Below, in pieces: positions 33,831 through 42,181 of a stretch of DNA of 64,000 nt (position 1 is its first letter; each line of letters begins with the position of its first letter). The position numbers and the translations under genes were made by a program. The notes under the pieces were generated by a model, which ran no database searches, was not told the DNA's origin, and saw only the letters and a list, made by a program, of their open reading frames with translations. Source of the stretch: SIG672 sp045605765 (GTDB lineage: Bacteria; Bacillota; Clostridia; Oscillospirales; CAG-272); NCBI GenBank assembly GCA_045605765.1, contig JAZUQQ010000004.1, forward strand, positions 62,001-126,000, read 5' to 3'.

Positions 33831-35156
33831 GTGCAAAAGGTAAAAGCGTGTATATATACACTCGGTTGCAAAGTGAACAGCTATGAAAGCACCGCAATCG
33901 CGGAAGAACTCCGCCGAAACGGCATAGAGATGTGCAAAGTAGGTGAGAAAGCCGATATTTGTATAATCAACACCTGCGCGGTCACCTCTGAGGCTGAGAG
34001 AAAATCCCGCCAGATAATAAGGCGTATGTTAGCCACATCTCCCGACGCTTACGTAATAGTAACAGGATGCTCGGCTCAAGCCGACCCGAAAGGAATACTT
34101 AGAATAAAGGGTGTCTCTGCGGTATGTGGGAACCGAAACAAAATGACTGTCGCTTCTCTCGCCATAGCACACGCTCGGTGGCTGAGAGAGGGAGGCATAC
34201 CCAAAAATGACTCTGTAATATGCTCGTGCGGGCTAGAAGATGCACCATTCGAGCAAATGTCGATAAGTTCAAGTGAGCGTACTCGCGCGGTACTGAAAAT
34301 CGAAGACGGTTGCGAGAGCAAATGTGCTTACTGTATTATCCCGTCACTTCGAGGGAAGATACGTTCCAAAGCACTCGATGACGTAATAAAAGAAGCTGTT
34401 ACTCTTTCGGAAAACGGATACCGCGAGATAGTCCTCACAGGTATTGAGGTCTCCGCATACGGAAAAGATTTCCAACAAAAAGATGGACTCATCTCGCTTA
34501 TCGAAAGACTCTCTGAGATTGAAAATATAAAGCGTATCCGTCTTGGATCGCTCGATCCGTCCGCAATAAGCGAGAGCTTTATCGACAGAGGTGCAAATAT
34601 ACCCTCGTTTGCGCCGCATTTTCACCTTTCGCTTCAAAGCGGATGCAACAAAACGCTCTTTGCTATGAAAAGGCGTTATAATACCGAAATGGTAAAAAAT
34701 AAAATAGACTATATACGAGAAAAAATCCCGAACGCTACATTCACTTCTGATATAATTGTAGGCTTCCCTGGGGAGACAGACGAAGATTTCGAGCAAACAC
34801 GCAAGTTTTTGAGCGGTCTCGATCTGCTGTCATTCCACATCTTTGCATACTCAAAAAGACCAGGGACACTTGCCGCAGAGATGCCAAATCAAGTCTCGCC
34901 CGATATCAAATCGGCACGAGTCAAATCGCTTGAAGCACTGCGAGGCGATATGACCGAACGCGTACTTTCGCCCTATATCGGAAAGACGCTCGAAATCATC
35001 GTTGAGGAATACAAAAAAGAGGTCGGCGCTGTAGGTCATACGGCGAACTTTATCGAAGTCGCTATCGAAGATCCGCCAGATGATCTACACGGAAAATTTG
35101 TTACCGTTATCGCCGAAAGACAGGAAAACGGCGTTATCTACGGCAAAATAATTTAA
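33831..35156 (+). CDS. mtaB: tRNA ms2-t6A37 methylthiotransferase MtaB
   Basis: The 441-residue product is a MiaB-family radical-SAM enzyme. The N-terminal domain has CIYTLGCKVNSYES and INTCAVTSEAERKSRQ and CSAQADP, the first iron-sulfur cluster. CESKCAYCIIPSLRG (about residue 161) is the CX3CX2C SAM cluster. A TRAM domain closes the protein (about 375-441). The GCKVN signature points to MtaB (YqeV), which makes 2-methylthio-t6A in tRNA. The GTG at 33831 lies 7 nt after GGAGG; a TTG two codons upstream is possible. Confidence 0.94.
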   Translation: MQKVKACIYTLGCKVNSYESTAIAEELRRNGIEMCKVGEKADICIINTCAVTSEAERKSRQIIRRMLATSPDAYVIVTGCSAQADPKGILRIKGVSAVCGNRNKMTVASLAIAHARWLREGGIPKNDSVICSCGLEDAPFEQMSISSSERTRAVLKIEDGCESKCAYCIIPSLRGKIRSKALDDVIKEAVTLSENGYREIVLTGIEVSAYGKDFQQKDGLISLIERLSEIENIKRIRLGSLDPSAISESFIDRGANIPSFAPHFHLSLQSGCNKTLFAMKRRYNTEMVKNKIDYIREKIPNATFTSDIIVGFPGETDEDFEQTRKFLSGLDLLSFHIFAYSKRPGTLAAEMPNQVSPDIKSARVKSLEALRGDMTERVLSPYIGKTLEIIVEEYKKEVGAVGHTANFIEVAIEDPPDDLHGKFVTVIAERQENGVIYGKII

Positions 35157-35198
35157 ATTCGAAAACAACTCATTACTTCGGAAAGGCTTTTATCCGAT

Positions 35199-36326
35199 AT
35201 GAATAATATACACGACAAATTCTATCGAGGCGTCGCCGAGATAGACCTTGACGCAATAAAAAAGAATACTGCTTATCTCTCGTCCCTGCTACCGAACGGT
35301 TCTGAGACTGTCGCCGTCATCAAGGCCGACGCCTACGGTCACGGTGCAAAAGAAGTCTGTCGTGCACTTAGCGATACAGTTTCGGCTTATGCAGTCGCAA
35401 CGCCCGAAGAAGCTCACGAGATACTCGACATCACGCACGGAAAGGATATTTATATTCTGGGATACGTCCGTCACGACGAGTTCACGTTCTGCGCCGAGAA
35501 CCGCGTTATTCCCGCGATATTCTCATACGAAGATGCGCTCGCTTGCTCCGAAGCGGCAAAAAAATGCGGAAAAGAAATGCGAATAAATATCAAAGTAGAT
35601 ACAGGAATGGGGCGCATAGGATTTTTCGCTGATGAGATCTCTGCAGATACTGTGGCAAAAGTTGCTTCTCTTCCCTTCATATCTCTTTACGGGCTTTTCA
35701 CTCATCTTGCTACATCGGACTCTGCTGACAAGAGTGAGGCGATAGCTCAGGTAGAGATTTTCAAGAACTTTAAAAATCTCTGTAATGAGCGAGGAATCCA
35801 CTTTAAAAAAGTACACTGCGCCAACAGTGCGGCGGCAATAGATCTCCCAGAAGCCGTGGGAAATCAGTATCGCCTTGGCATCTCGATGTACGGATATTCG
35901 CCGTCATACGCGGTAAAGACAAAAGAAAGTCTGAAGCCCGCAATGACCTTCAAAAGTCATACCGTATTCGTTAAAAAAATAAAAAAAGGCGACAGCGTAG
36001 GCTACGGTCGCACATTTATCGCCGAAAAGGATACCGAGATAGCGACCGTTCCGATTGGTTATGCAGACGGGTATCCGCGCGCACTTTCAAATAAAGGGCG
36101 TGTTATAGTAAACGGTCATTACGCAAATATAGTCGGACGCATCTGTATGGATATGTTTATGATAGACGTGACCGATATGGGCGTTTCGGTAGGAGACGAG
36201 GTAGTACTCATCGGAAACGACGGAAAACTCTCTATTGATGCCGACGAGATCGCATCTCTTACCGATACAATCTCTTACGAAATACTTTGCGGAATAGGCA
36301 AACGGATACCGAGAAGGTATATTTAA
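35199..36326 (+). CDS. alr: Alanine racemase
   Basis: The 375-residue product makes D-alanine for peptidoglycan. The PLP lysine is Lys 42 in AVIKADAYGHGA; the substrate-side catalytic Tyr region is ICMDMFMIDVT and SVGYGRTFIAEKDTEIATVP. VDTGMGRIGF and HCANSAAAIDLPE are also typical. It lies 42 bp after mtaB with a GGAAAGG site. Confidence 0.96.
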   Translation: MNNIHDKFYRGVAEIDLDAIKKNTAYLSSLLPNGSETVAVIKADAYGHGAKEVCRALSDTVSAYAVATPEEAHEILDITHGKDIYILGYVRHDEFTFCAENRVIPAIFSYEDALACSEAAKKCGKEMRINIKVDTGMGRIGFFADEISADTVAKVASLPFISLYGLFTHLATSDSADKSEAIAQVEIFKNFKNLCNERGIHFKKVHCANSAAAIDLPEAVGNQYRLGISMYGYSPSYAVKTKESLKPAMTFKSHTVFVKKIKKGDSVGYGRTFIAEKDTEIATVPIGYADGYPRALSNKGRVIVNGHYANIVGRICMDMFMIDVTDMGVSVGDEVVLIGNDGKLSIDADEIASLTDTISYEILCGIGKRIPRRYI

Positions 36327-36347
36327 GTATTTACTTTGGCGTTTTGC

Positions 36348-36376
36348 TTGACATTTTTATATGCGTAGTTTATAAT
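36348..36376 (+). promoter_or_regulatory. Sigma-A promoter of trpS
   Basis: TTGACA (36348-36353) and TATAAT (36371-36376), 17-bp spacer, both exact consensus. The leader to trpS is about 80 nt and shows no T-box elements that I could recognise. Confidence 0.9.
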
Positions 36377-36465
36377 AACCTTATCTAATAAAGCCTATCC
36401 GTCACAATATGTATCAAGATCAGGCATACGTTTTAATCCTCTAACTTGAAAGGTCAGGTCATATA

Positions 36466-37470
36466 ATGGAAATCAATGAAAACAAAAAGGTGATATTCTC
36501 TGGCGTTCAGCCGAGCGGTGTTCTTACCATCGGCAACTATCTTGGTGCTATCAAGAACTGGGTATCGCTCGCTGACGATTATGACTGCATCTACTGTGCG
36601 GTTGATATGCACGCGATAACCGTTCGTCAGGATCCCGCAGAGCTTAGACGCCGTACGAGAGAGCTTCTCGCTATATATATCGCGGCAGGAATCGATCCCG
36701 AAAAGAGCACTCTCTTCGTTCAGTCTCACGTCAGCGCGCACGCCGAGCTTTCTTGGATACTCAGCTGCTATACTCAGTTTGGCGAGCTCTCGCGTATGAC
36801 TCAGTTTAAGGACAAGTCGGTCAAGCACTCCGACAATATAAATGCAGGACTTTTCACCTACCCCGTACTTATGGCGGCAGACATTCTGCTTTATCAGGCA
36901 GATCTGGTTCCCGTCGGACAGGATCAGAAGCAGCACATCGAGCTCACGCGTGACATCGCAACTCGCTTCAACGGCATCTACGGCGATGTTTTCAAGATTC
37001 CCGAGGGCTTTATTCCGCCCAGCGGAGCAAAGATCATGTCGCTCCAAGACCCGACCAAGAAAATGAGCAAGTCTGATACAAATATCAACTCATTCGTTAC
37101 TCTTATGGACTCGAGAGATGACATTATCAGAAAGTTCAAGAGAGCGGTCACCGATTCAGATACCTGCGTTCGATTCGCCGAAGGCAAGGACGGTATCAAC
37201 AATCTTATGAACATCTACTCCTGCTTTACCGGCAAGACTCACGCCGAGATCGAAAAAGAGTTCGACGGCAGAGGCTACGGAGATTTCAAGCTCGCAGTCG
37301 GAGAAGCAGTTGCGGATGGTCTTGCCCCTCTTCAAGAGCGCTTCAACAAAATAATTGCCGATAAGACCTATCTCGATGACATCATCAAGAACGGCGATCA
37401 GGCGGCAGCCTACCGCGCACAAAAGACGATCCGCAAGATTGCGAAAAAAGTTGGATTTATCGCAAAATAA
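36466..37470 (+). CDS. trpS: Tryptophanyl-tRNA synthetase
   Basis: The 334-residue class I synthetase has the HIGH-like PSGVLTIGNYLGAIKNW (about 15-31), MAADILLYQADLVPVGQDQK and the KMSKS loop KKMSKSDTNINSF (about 197-209). Length is normal. It has its own consensus promoter, and a DUF1294 gene begins at the base after its stop. Confidence 0.97.
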   Translation: MEINENKKVIFSGVQPSGVLTIGNYLGAIKNWVSLADDYDCIYCAVDMHAITVRQDPAELRRRTRELLAIYIAAGIDPEKSTLFVQSHVSAHAELSWILSCYTQFGELSRMTQFKDKSVKHSDNINAGLFTYPVLMAADILLYQADLVPVGQDQKQHIELTRDIATRFNGIYGDVFKIPEGFIPPSGAKIMSLQDPTKKMSKSDTNINSFVTLMDSRDDIIRKFKRAVTDSDTCVRFAEGKDGINNLMNIYSCFTGKTHAEIEKEFDGRGYGDFKLAVGEAVADGLAPLQERFNKIIADKTYLDDIIKNGDQAAAYRAQKTIRKIAKKVGFIAK

Positions 37471-37809
37471 ATGTTTGCTATTTTAAATGCTCTCAGAGAG
37501 ATCGCAGATTTCTTCCTCTCCGAGCCAGAGCTGTTCTGGAGCTACACGGTAATTCTTACGCTCGTGACGTTTATAACCTACGCGCACGACAAAAATAAAG
37601 CAAAGAAAAACCTCTGGCGCACGCCCGAAGGAACCCTGCTTCTGCTCGCCTTTATCGGCGGAGCGATTGGTGCGTTTCTGGGAATGACTCTTTTCAGACA
37701 CAAGATCCGCAAAGCGAAATTTTATCTGTGTGTGCCCTTCCTCGCGCTACTGCAAATCTCATTTATCGTTTTTGTCTACCGAGCGCGACTCCTATCAATA
37801 CTTTTATAG
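37471..37809 (+). CDS. DUF1294 membrane protein
   Basis: The 112-residue product has three hydrophobic helices (about 20-38, 55-77 and 88-105). The WRTPEGTLLLLAFIGGAIGAF segment (residues 50-70) and RHKIRKAKF match the DUF1294 family of small membrane proteins of unknown role. Its ATG directly follows the trpS TAA, implying coupling. Confidence 0.88.
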   Translation: MFAILNALREIADFFLSEPELFWSYTVILTLVTFITYAHDKNKAKKNLWRTPEGTLLLLAFIGGAIGAFLGMTLFRHKIRKAKFYLCVPFLALLQISFIVFVYRARLLSILL

Positions 37810-37812
37810 AAT

Positions 37813-37839
37813 AAAACCACCGATAGTATCGGTGGTTTT
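37813..37839. terminator. Bidirectional terminator between the DUF1294 gene and spoVM
   Basis: AAAACCACCGATA and TATCGGTGGTTTT form a perfect inverted repeat around one G, with A and T runs on each side. It lies between converging genes. Confidence 0.9.
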
Positions 37840-37875
37840 GTATAAAGCTTCAAGAGGATTTGATCCGTTCCCCCG

Positions 37876-37950
37876 TTATTTGCCCATTTTGAATATTCCT
37901 TTTAATATCGGGCGCAAAAAACGGGGAGCTTTAACGGTAACGACTTTCAT
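37876..37950 (-). CDS. spoVM: Stage V sporulation protein M (24 residues)
   Basis: A 24-codon frame reads MKVVTVKAPRFLRPILKGIF and ends KMGK. This is the SpoVM pattern: MK, a small hydrophobic strand, a proline, then an amphipathic helix with FL-x-x-I-L. In Bacillus subtilis SpoVM is a 26-residue amphipathic helix that recognises the convex forespore membrane and anchors SpoIVA and the spore coat. An AAGGA site lies 8 nt before the ATG. It follows rsgA by 78 bp; rsgA (cpgA) and spoVM are also close neighbours in B. subtilis. A CATAATAT about 60 bp upstream resembles a sigma-E -10, but the -35 is poor. Confidence 0.85.
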   Translation of the reverse strand: MKVVTVKAPRFLRPILKGIFKMGK

Positions 37951-38028
37951 AATATAACGTTTCCTTTCCGTGAAAAACTTATGTTTTCGGAGCTACACTG
38001 TCATATTATGCCACAAATCGCGGATACG

Positions 38029-38967
38029 TCACTGTTTTTTATCCCAAGCGTGCTTTTCTTTAAGTATATCGAAAAGTGCGGTATAGCTTTCGTGACGGCT
38101 TTTTTCGATGCTTCCCTTTTTCAGAGCTTCGAGTATCGCACAACCCTCTTCCTTGGTGTGCGTGCATTTCGTATATTTGCATTTGCCTATGTACTCTTCG
38201 AATTCGCGGAAGGTGTTCGGAAGCGCCTCTTTATCGAAAAAGTCAAAGCGAACGAAATCAAGCATAGTAAATCCGGGAGTGTCGGCAAAAAAACCATCGC
38301 CGTTTCCAAAAAGATCTTTCATCGGAAAAAGCTCGACGTGTCGGGTCGTGTGTTTGCCTCTGCCGATCTTTTCGCTCACGTTGCCCGTCGCTATTTTTAG
38401 CATCGGGAAAAGCGAGTTCATAAGTGTTGATTTTCCCGCGCCAGACGCTCCTGCAAAGGCAGATATTTTATCGAATGCCTCGCCTTTTACAAAGTTAAAT
38501 ATACCGTCGCACTCGACTTTTTCGCAGTTCTGGGATTGTCTTGAAAGAAATACGCGGAATCCGCTCTTTTCATATATTTTTCTTATCTTTTCTGCGTTCT
38601 TGTTGTCAAGATCGCATTTACTGACCACGATTATCGGCTCGATAGAATTGTGCTCGGCAATCGAAATAAGCTTATCCGCAGTTAAAAGATCTGCACACGG
38701 TTTTTTTGCAGAAAGCACTACAAAGAGCAGATCAAGATTGGCAAGCGGCGGTCTTATTATAAAATTTTTGCGCTCTTTTATATCCGAAATTATTGGATTT
38801 CCCGCATTGTCATAACCGACCGAAACGACATCTCCGATAAGCGGTTTTACCGCGTCATGACGAAAAGAGCCTTTGGCGCGGCAACTTACGCGAAAACCTT
38901 CGTTAAGAACGACCTCGTAAAGTCCTCCGACTCCTTTAATTATTCTTCCCTCTAAAATCTCGGGCAT
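38029..38967 (-). CDS. rsgA: Ribosome small-subunit-dependent GTPase RsgA
   Basis: The 312-residue product is a circularly permuted GTPase that tests late 30S assembly. An OB fold is followed by G4 (VSKCD), G5, then the P-loop AFAGASGAGKSTLMNSL, the switch GRGKHTTRHVELF and G3 DTPGFTML. The C-terminal zinc site is CKYTKCTHTKEEGCAI. The ATG at 38967 lies 5 nt after GGAG; an in-frame extension to 39195 runs into the divergent methyltransferase gene and is rejected. Confidence 0.95.
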   Translation of the reverse strand: MPEILEGRIIKGVGGLYEVVLNEGFRVSCRAKGSFRHDAVKPLIGDVVSVGYDNAGNPIISDIKERKNFIIRPPLANLDLLFVVLSAKKPCADLLTADKLISIAEHNSIEPIIVVSKCDLDNKNAEKIRKIYEKSGFRVFLSRQSQNCEKVECDGIFNFVKGEAFDKISAFAGASGAGKSTLMNSLFPMLKIATGNVSEKIGRGKHTTRHVELFPMKDLFGNGDGFFADTPGFTMLDFVRFDFFDKEALPNTFREFEEYIGKCKYTKCTHTKEEGCAILEALKKGSIEKSRHESYTALFDILKEKHAWDKKQ

Positions 38968-39016
38968 ATTTTTCTCCAAATTTCTGTATATTTTACCTGT
39001 AAAGGATTTTAAACTA

Positions 39017-40186
39017 ATGAGTGAAAAAGAACAAGTATTGAAAGTATTTTCCAAGTCGATTGAGAGCTCCTGCCTGAAAAGAGCGGTTTTCAGCAAGCCC
39101 TCTGACAAAAACATTTTACGCGCAGTAGCGCGTATTTTTACCGTAAAGGACAAAAAGAGCTTCGTCCAGATTGAGAGCTTCACCTCGGACAACAAGGCTC
39201 ATCACAAAAATATTTCTATTGAGGAGGCTCCCGAAATCCTTGCCGAAATGGCTCTATCACAGTTTTCGCAAACGAATATCGTTGCGCAGAGTGGGCAGTG
39301 CGAAATAAAGATATCCAGAAAAGGAAAGGTGTTCGTCTCGGACAAAATCGTTTATTCTGATAGGACCGAGTCACAAAGCCACGACCGTGAAAAGAAGTAT
39401 CTTCTATCCGACGCGGATTTTCTTAAGCCTCTCGGTATAAGCAACCAAAGCGGCAAGATACTCGACAAAAAGCAGTCGAAGTTCAGACAAATAAACCGCT
39501 TTATCGAGCTTCTTGACGACGTTTATGACCGTCTGCCCTCCAGAGGTGAGCTTACCGTATGCGATCTGTGCTGCGGTAAAAGCTATCTCACCTTCGCCGT
39601 TTATTACTATCTTGTAAAGATCAAAAAACGCGAAATAAAAATGTACGGTGTCGATCTGAAATCCGACGTTATCGAGTATTGCGACGGCGTTGCAAAAGAG
39701 CTGAGATACAAGGATCTCGAATTTATCTGCTGCGACATAATGAACTTTGATCGCGGAACGCCTGATCTCGTAATCTCACTTCACGCCTGCGATATCGCCA
39801 CCGACATAGTTCTTGCCTACGCAATAAATCACGGTGCGAGAGTCGTTTTATCTACTCCCTGCTGCCACCACGAAATGATGAACCAGCTCGACTGCACCGA
39901 GCTTTCCTTCATTTCTAAATATTCGATGCTCCGCCAGAAGCTCTGCGATGCGGCGACCGATTCTCTGCGTTGTCTTATGCTTGCTTCGCACGGCTACTTT
40001 GTCGAGGCGCTTGAACTGATTGATCCTGAGGATACTCCGAAAAATCTGCTGATCAGAGCAGTTCTCGATTCCAAAATGAGCGAAGAACGTAAGGAAGAGC
40101 TTCAACAGCAATACAAGAAAACCGTCAGTTTTCTCGGAGTAAATCCTTATCTCGCTGCTCTTATGGAAAAAGGAGAAGAAAAATGA
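39017..40186 (+). CDS. Class I SAM-dependent methyltransferase
   Basis: The 389-residue product has an N-terminal domain of about 150 residues and a Rossmann methyltransferase domain with LTVCDLCCGKSYLTFAVYYY (motif I, about 175-194), YGVDLKSDVIEYC and LVISLHACDIATD. Then STPCCHHEMMNQ. The layout is that of PF13679-type methyltransferases, whose targets are mostly unknown (possibly RNA, given the CCHH block). It diverges from rsgA across 49 bp and overlaps the next gene by ATGA. Confidence 0.85.
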   Translation: MSEKEQVLKVFSKSIESSCLKRAVFSKPSDKNILRAVARIFTVKDKKSFVQIESFTSDNKAHHKNISIEEAPEILAEMALSQFSQTNIVAQSGQCEIKISRKGKVFVSDKIVYSDRTESQSHDREKKYLLSDADFLKPLGISNQSGKILDKKQSKFRQINRFIELLDDVYDRLPSRGELTVCDLCCGKSYLTFAVYYYLVKIKKREIKMYGVDLKSDVIEYCDGVAKELRYKDLEFICCDIMNFDRGTPDLVISLHACDIATDIVLAYAINHGARVVLSTPCCHHEMMNQLDCTELSFISKYSMLRQKLCDAATDSLRCLMLASHGYFVEALELIDPEDTPKNLLIRAVLDSKMSEERKEELQQQYKKTVSFLGVNPYLAALMEKGEEK

Positions 40187-40842
40187 GATATTCGCATATT
40201 CTGTTTGATCTAGACGGAACTATAACTGAGCCGTTTGAGGGCATCACAAAGGCTCTTCAATATTCGCTTAGCAAATTCGGAATCGAGATTTTCGACCGGA
40301 ACGAGCTTCGCATATGTATAGGACCGCCGCTTTACGATTCTTTCAGAGATTTTTACGGACTTTCAAAAGAAGATGCAGACCGCGCGGTCAAGTATTACCG
40401 CGAGTATTACGATCCCATCGGGGTGTACGATTGCGGGGTTTACGACGGTATTGAGGAGATGCTCAAAAAGCTGAGCGAGAGTCCCTGCAAGGTCATTGTA
40501 GCTACCTCAAAGCCCGAAAAAATGGCTCGCGTGGTGCTTGAATATTTCGGTCTTGACAAATATTTCGATCACATTTGCGGAGCAAGTCTCGACGAAAGCC
40601 GTTCGAAGAAAGCGGATGTTATATCATACGCACTTGAAACGGCGGGCGTTTCGGATAAGAGATCATGTATCATGATAGGCGACCGAAAGTTTGATATTGA
40701 GGGCGCCTCCGAAAACGGACTTGACGCCATCGGAGTAACCTTTGGTTACGGTAACCGTACCGAGCTAAAAAAAGCAGGAGCGCTCTTGATCTTTGACGAT
40801 GCATTCTCGCTGTGCGATCATCTTCTCGAAAATATTTTCTAA
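40183..40842 (+). CDS. HAD hydrolase, phosphoglycolate-phosphatase-like
   Basis: The 219-residue product has HAD motif I ILFDLDGTITEPFEG (nucleophile Asp 9), a helical cap (about 18-85), motif II VIVATSKPEK and motif IV IMIGDRKFDIEGA. It fits the Gph/PpaX branch, which acts on phosphoglycolate or pyrophosphate; the exact substrate is not fixed by sequence. It overlaps the methyltransferase gene by 4 bp. Confidence 0.9.
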   Translation: MRYSHILFDLDGTITEPFEGITKALQYSLSKFGIEIFDRNELRICIGPPLYDSFRDFYGLSKEDADRAVKYYREYYDPIGVYDCGVYDGIEEMLKKLSESPCKVIVATSKPEKMARVVLEYFGLDKYFDHICGASLDESRSKKADVISYALETAGVSDKRSCIMIGDRKFDIEGASENGLDAIGVTFGYGNRTELKKAGALLIFDDAFSLCDHLLENIF

Positions 40843-40845
40843 TAA

Positions 40846-40877
40846 TAGGGCAGCACCCGAAAGGTTGCTGCCCTTTT
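40846..40877. terminator. Terminator between HAD hydrolase and mscS genes
   Basis: GGGCAGCA...TGCTGCCC with a GAAA-type loop and one inner mismatch, followed by TTTT. It lies between converging genes. Confidence 0.85.
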
Positions 40878-40883
40878 GCATTT

Positions 40884-41693
40884 TTACTTTTCTATGCGGA
40901 AGCTGAGCTGTCGGTTCGAGAGCTTTATGTTATTTGCATTGAATATAACTCTCGCACCCTCGTTCATAGCAAAGAAGGTATCCCAGTAATTTGCATTTTC
41001 CGTCCATACTCTGAATGACACGTTAAGACCATCATCTTCGTAACCTACCACCTTGACGATAGGGCTATGGTCGTCGTCAATATAAACGAGAGAATTAGAT
41101 CTTGCCATACTAATAAGGAGATCGGAAACCTTGCTCACGTCGCTTCCGTGAGGAACAACGAATCCGATATCCACTCTGCGGTAGGGCTCAACCGAATAGT
41201 TAACGACCTTGCCGTTTGCCGCAACGCCGTTGGGAATATCAACGCGCTTGCCATCTACGGTAACGAGTACAGTGTAGAAGATGTTCATATCGGTTACGGT
41301 GCCGTCTGCACCGTCGATGGTTACAAAATCACCGATCTTGAAGGGCTTGATGATAAGGAGAATGATTCCGCCCGCGATGTTCGAGAGTCCGCCTTGGAGA
41401 GCAAGACCGATAGTGAGGCTAGCAGTTGTAAGTATTGCAACCAGCGAAGTCATAGGAACTCCGAGGATAGTTGCACAGATTATTACGAGAACAACTTTAA
41501 GTACGATATTGGTTGCGCTCTTGAAGAAAGAACGAACCGTTTTGTCGAGCTTCTGAATTTTCTTTGATTTGTCAAATACCTTGATGAGCTTGTTGACGAG
41601 TATCCAGCCAACTACGAGAAGAGCGATGCCGCAAAGGACTCTGACTCCCGCACTTGCAAGATATTCAAGCAGTTTGTTGAGAAATGCTTCCAT
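40884..41693 (-). CDS. mscS: Small-conductance mechanosensitive channel, MscS family
   Basis: The 269-residue membrane protein has three N-terminal helices (about 15-34, 57-80 and 84-110). The pore helix LTIGLALQGGLSNIAGGIIL and the start of the beta domain KPFKIGDFVTIDGADGTV are diagnostic. The C-terminal domain is the cytoplasmic cage. It relieves turgor after osmotic downshift. It has its own promoter. Confidence 0.93.
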   Translation of the reverse strand: MEAFLNKLLEYLASAGVRVLCGIALLVVGWILVNKLIKVFDKSKKIQKLDKTVRSFFKSATNIVLKVVLVIICATILGVPMTSLVAILTTASLTIGLALQGGLSNIAGGIILLIIKPFKIGDFVTIDGADGTVTDMNIFYTVLVTVDGKRVDIPNGVAANGKVVNYSVEPYRRVDIGFVVPHGSDVSKVSDLLISMARSNSLVYIDDDHSPIVKVVGYEDDGLNVSFRVWTENANYWDTFFAMNEGARVIFNANNIKLSNRQLSFRIEK

Positions 41694-41762
41694 TTTAAAA
41701 ACATCCTTTCGATTTTAATATTTTAGTTTAATAAACTCCGTAGCAACACGGAAATATGTCTT

Positions 41763-41791
41763 ATTTTACCATAGTAAAACCTCAAAGTCAA
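41763..41791 (-). promoter_or_regulatory. Probable promoter of mscS
   Basis: On the minus strand TTGACT (41791-41786) and TAAAAT (41768-41763) are 17 bp apart, about 70 bp before the mscS ATG. Confidence 0.65.
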
Positions 41792-41803
41792 TCTTTTCAG
41801 ATC

Positions 41804-41828
41804 AAAAAATACACTTTCGAAGTATTTT
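41804..41828 (-). terminator. Terminator-like hairpin after the cupin gene
   Basis: AAAATAC and GTATTTT flank CTTCGAAAG-like sequence, with a T run on the minus strand. It starts 2 bp beyond the cupin stop. The stem is A/T-rich, so it is less certain. Confidence 0.55.
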
Positions 41829-41829
41829 A

Positions 41830-42171
41830 TCACGCCAAAGTAATATAATCCGAATTTTCAGATGAGGTATCGCTGTTTTCAACAACGACAACGAGAGCGT
41901 CACGGCTTACGACTATATGATGCCACTCGCCCTTGGCTACATTATAAACAGCTCCCTGCTCCATCTTATATTCCGTGACCTTTATATCCTTGTCTGCAAT
42001 ATAAAGTGTCGCTTCACCTTTAACAAGAATAAAAGCTTCTTCTGTTTTATTATGACGTTCGAGCATAGAAAATTTGGAAAATCTTTCCCCATAGGAAAGG
42101 AGTCCGACGAGCCAGCCCTCAAACTGTGCTCCTACTTCCCACTGCTTATATCCGCCGCGTTTTACCTCCAT
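41830..42171 (-). CDS. Cupin-domain protein
   Basis: The 113-residue product is a single small beta barrel. ERHNKTEEAFILVKGEATLYI supplies the first cupin motif and GAVYNVAKGEWHHIVVSRD the second, with His and Glu positions that could bind a metal. The function is unknown. A GGAGATAAG site lies before the ATG. It is 10 bp downstream of the LCP-like lipoprotein gene and probably shares its mRNA. Confidence 0.82.
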   Translation of the reverse strand: MEVKRGGYKQWEVGAQFEGWLVGLLSYGERFSKFSMLERHNKTEEAFILVKGEATLYIADKDIKVTEYKMEQGAVYNVAKGEWHHIVVSRDALVVVVENSDTSSENSDYITLA

Positions 42172-42181
42172 CTTATCTCCT

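Noticed and set aside
36383..36465. Leader of trpS considered as a T-box riboswitch
   Set aside because: It is only about 80 nt long, and no T-box sequence, specifier loop or terminator/antiterminator pair was found.
38968..39195. N-terminal extension of rsgA by 76 codons
   Set aside because: It overlaps the start of the divergent methyltransferase gene, and the OB-fold start and GGAG site are at 38967.
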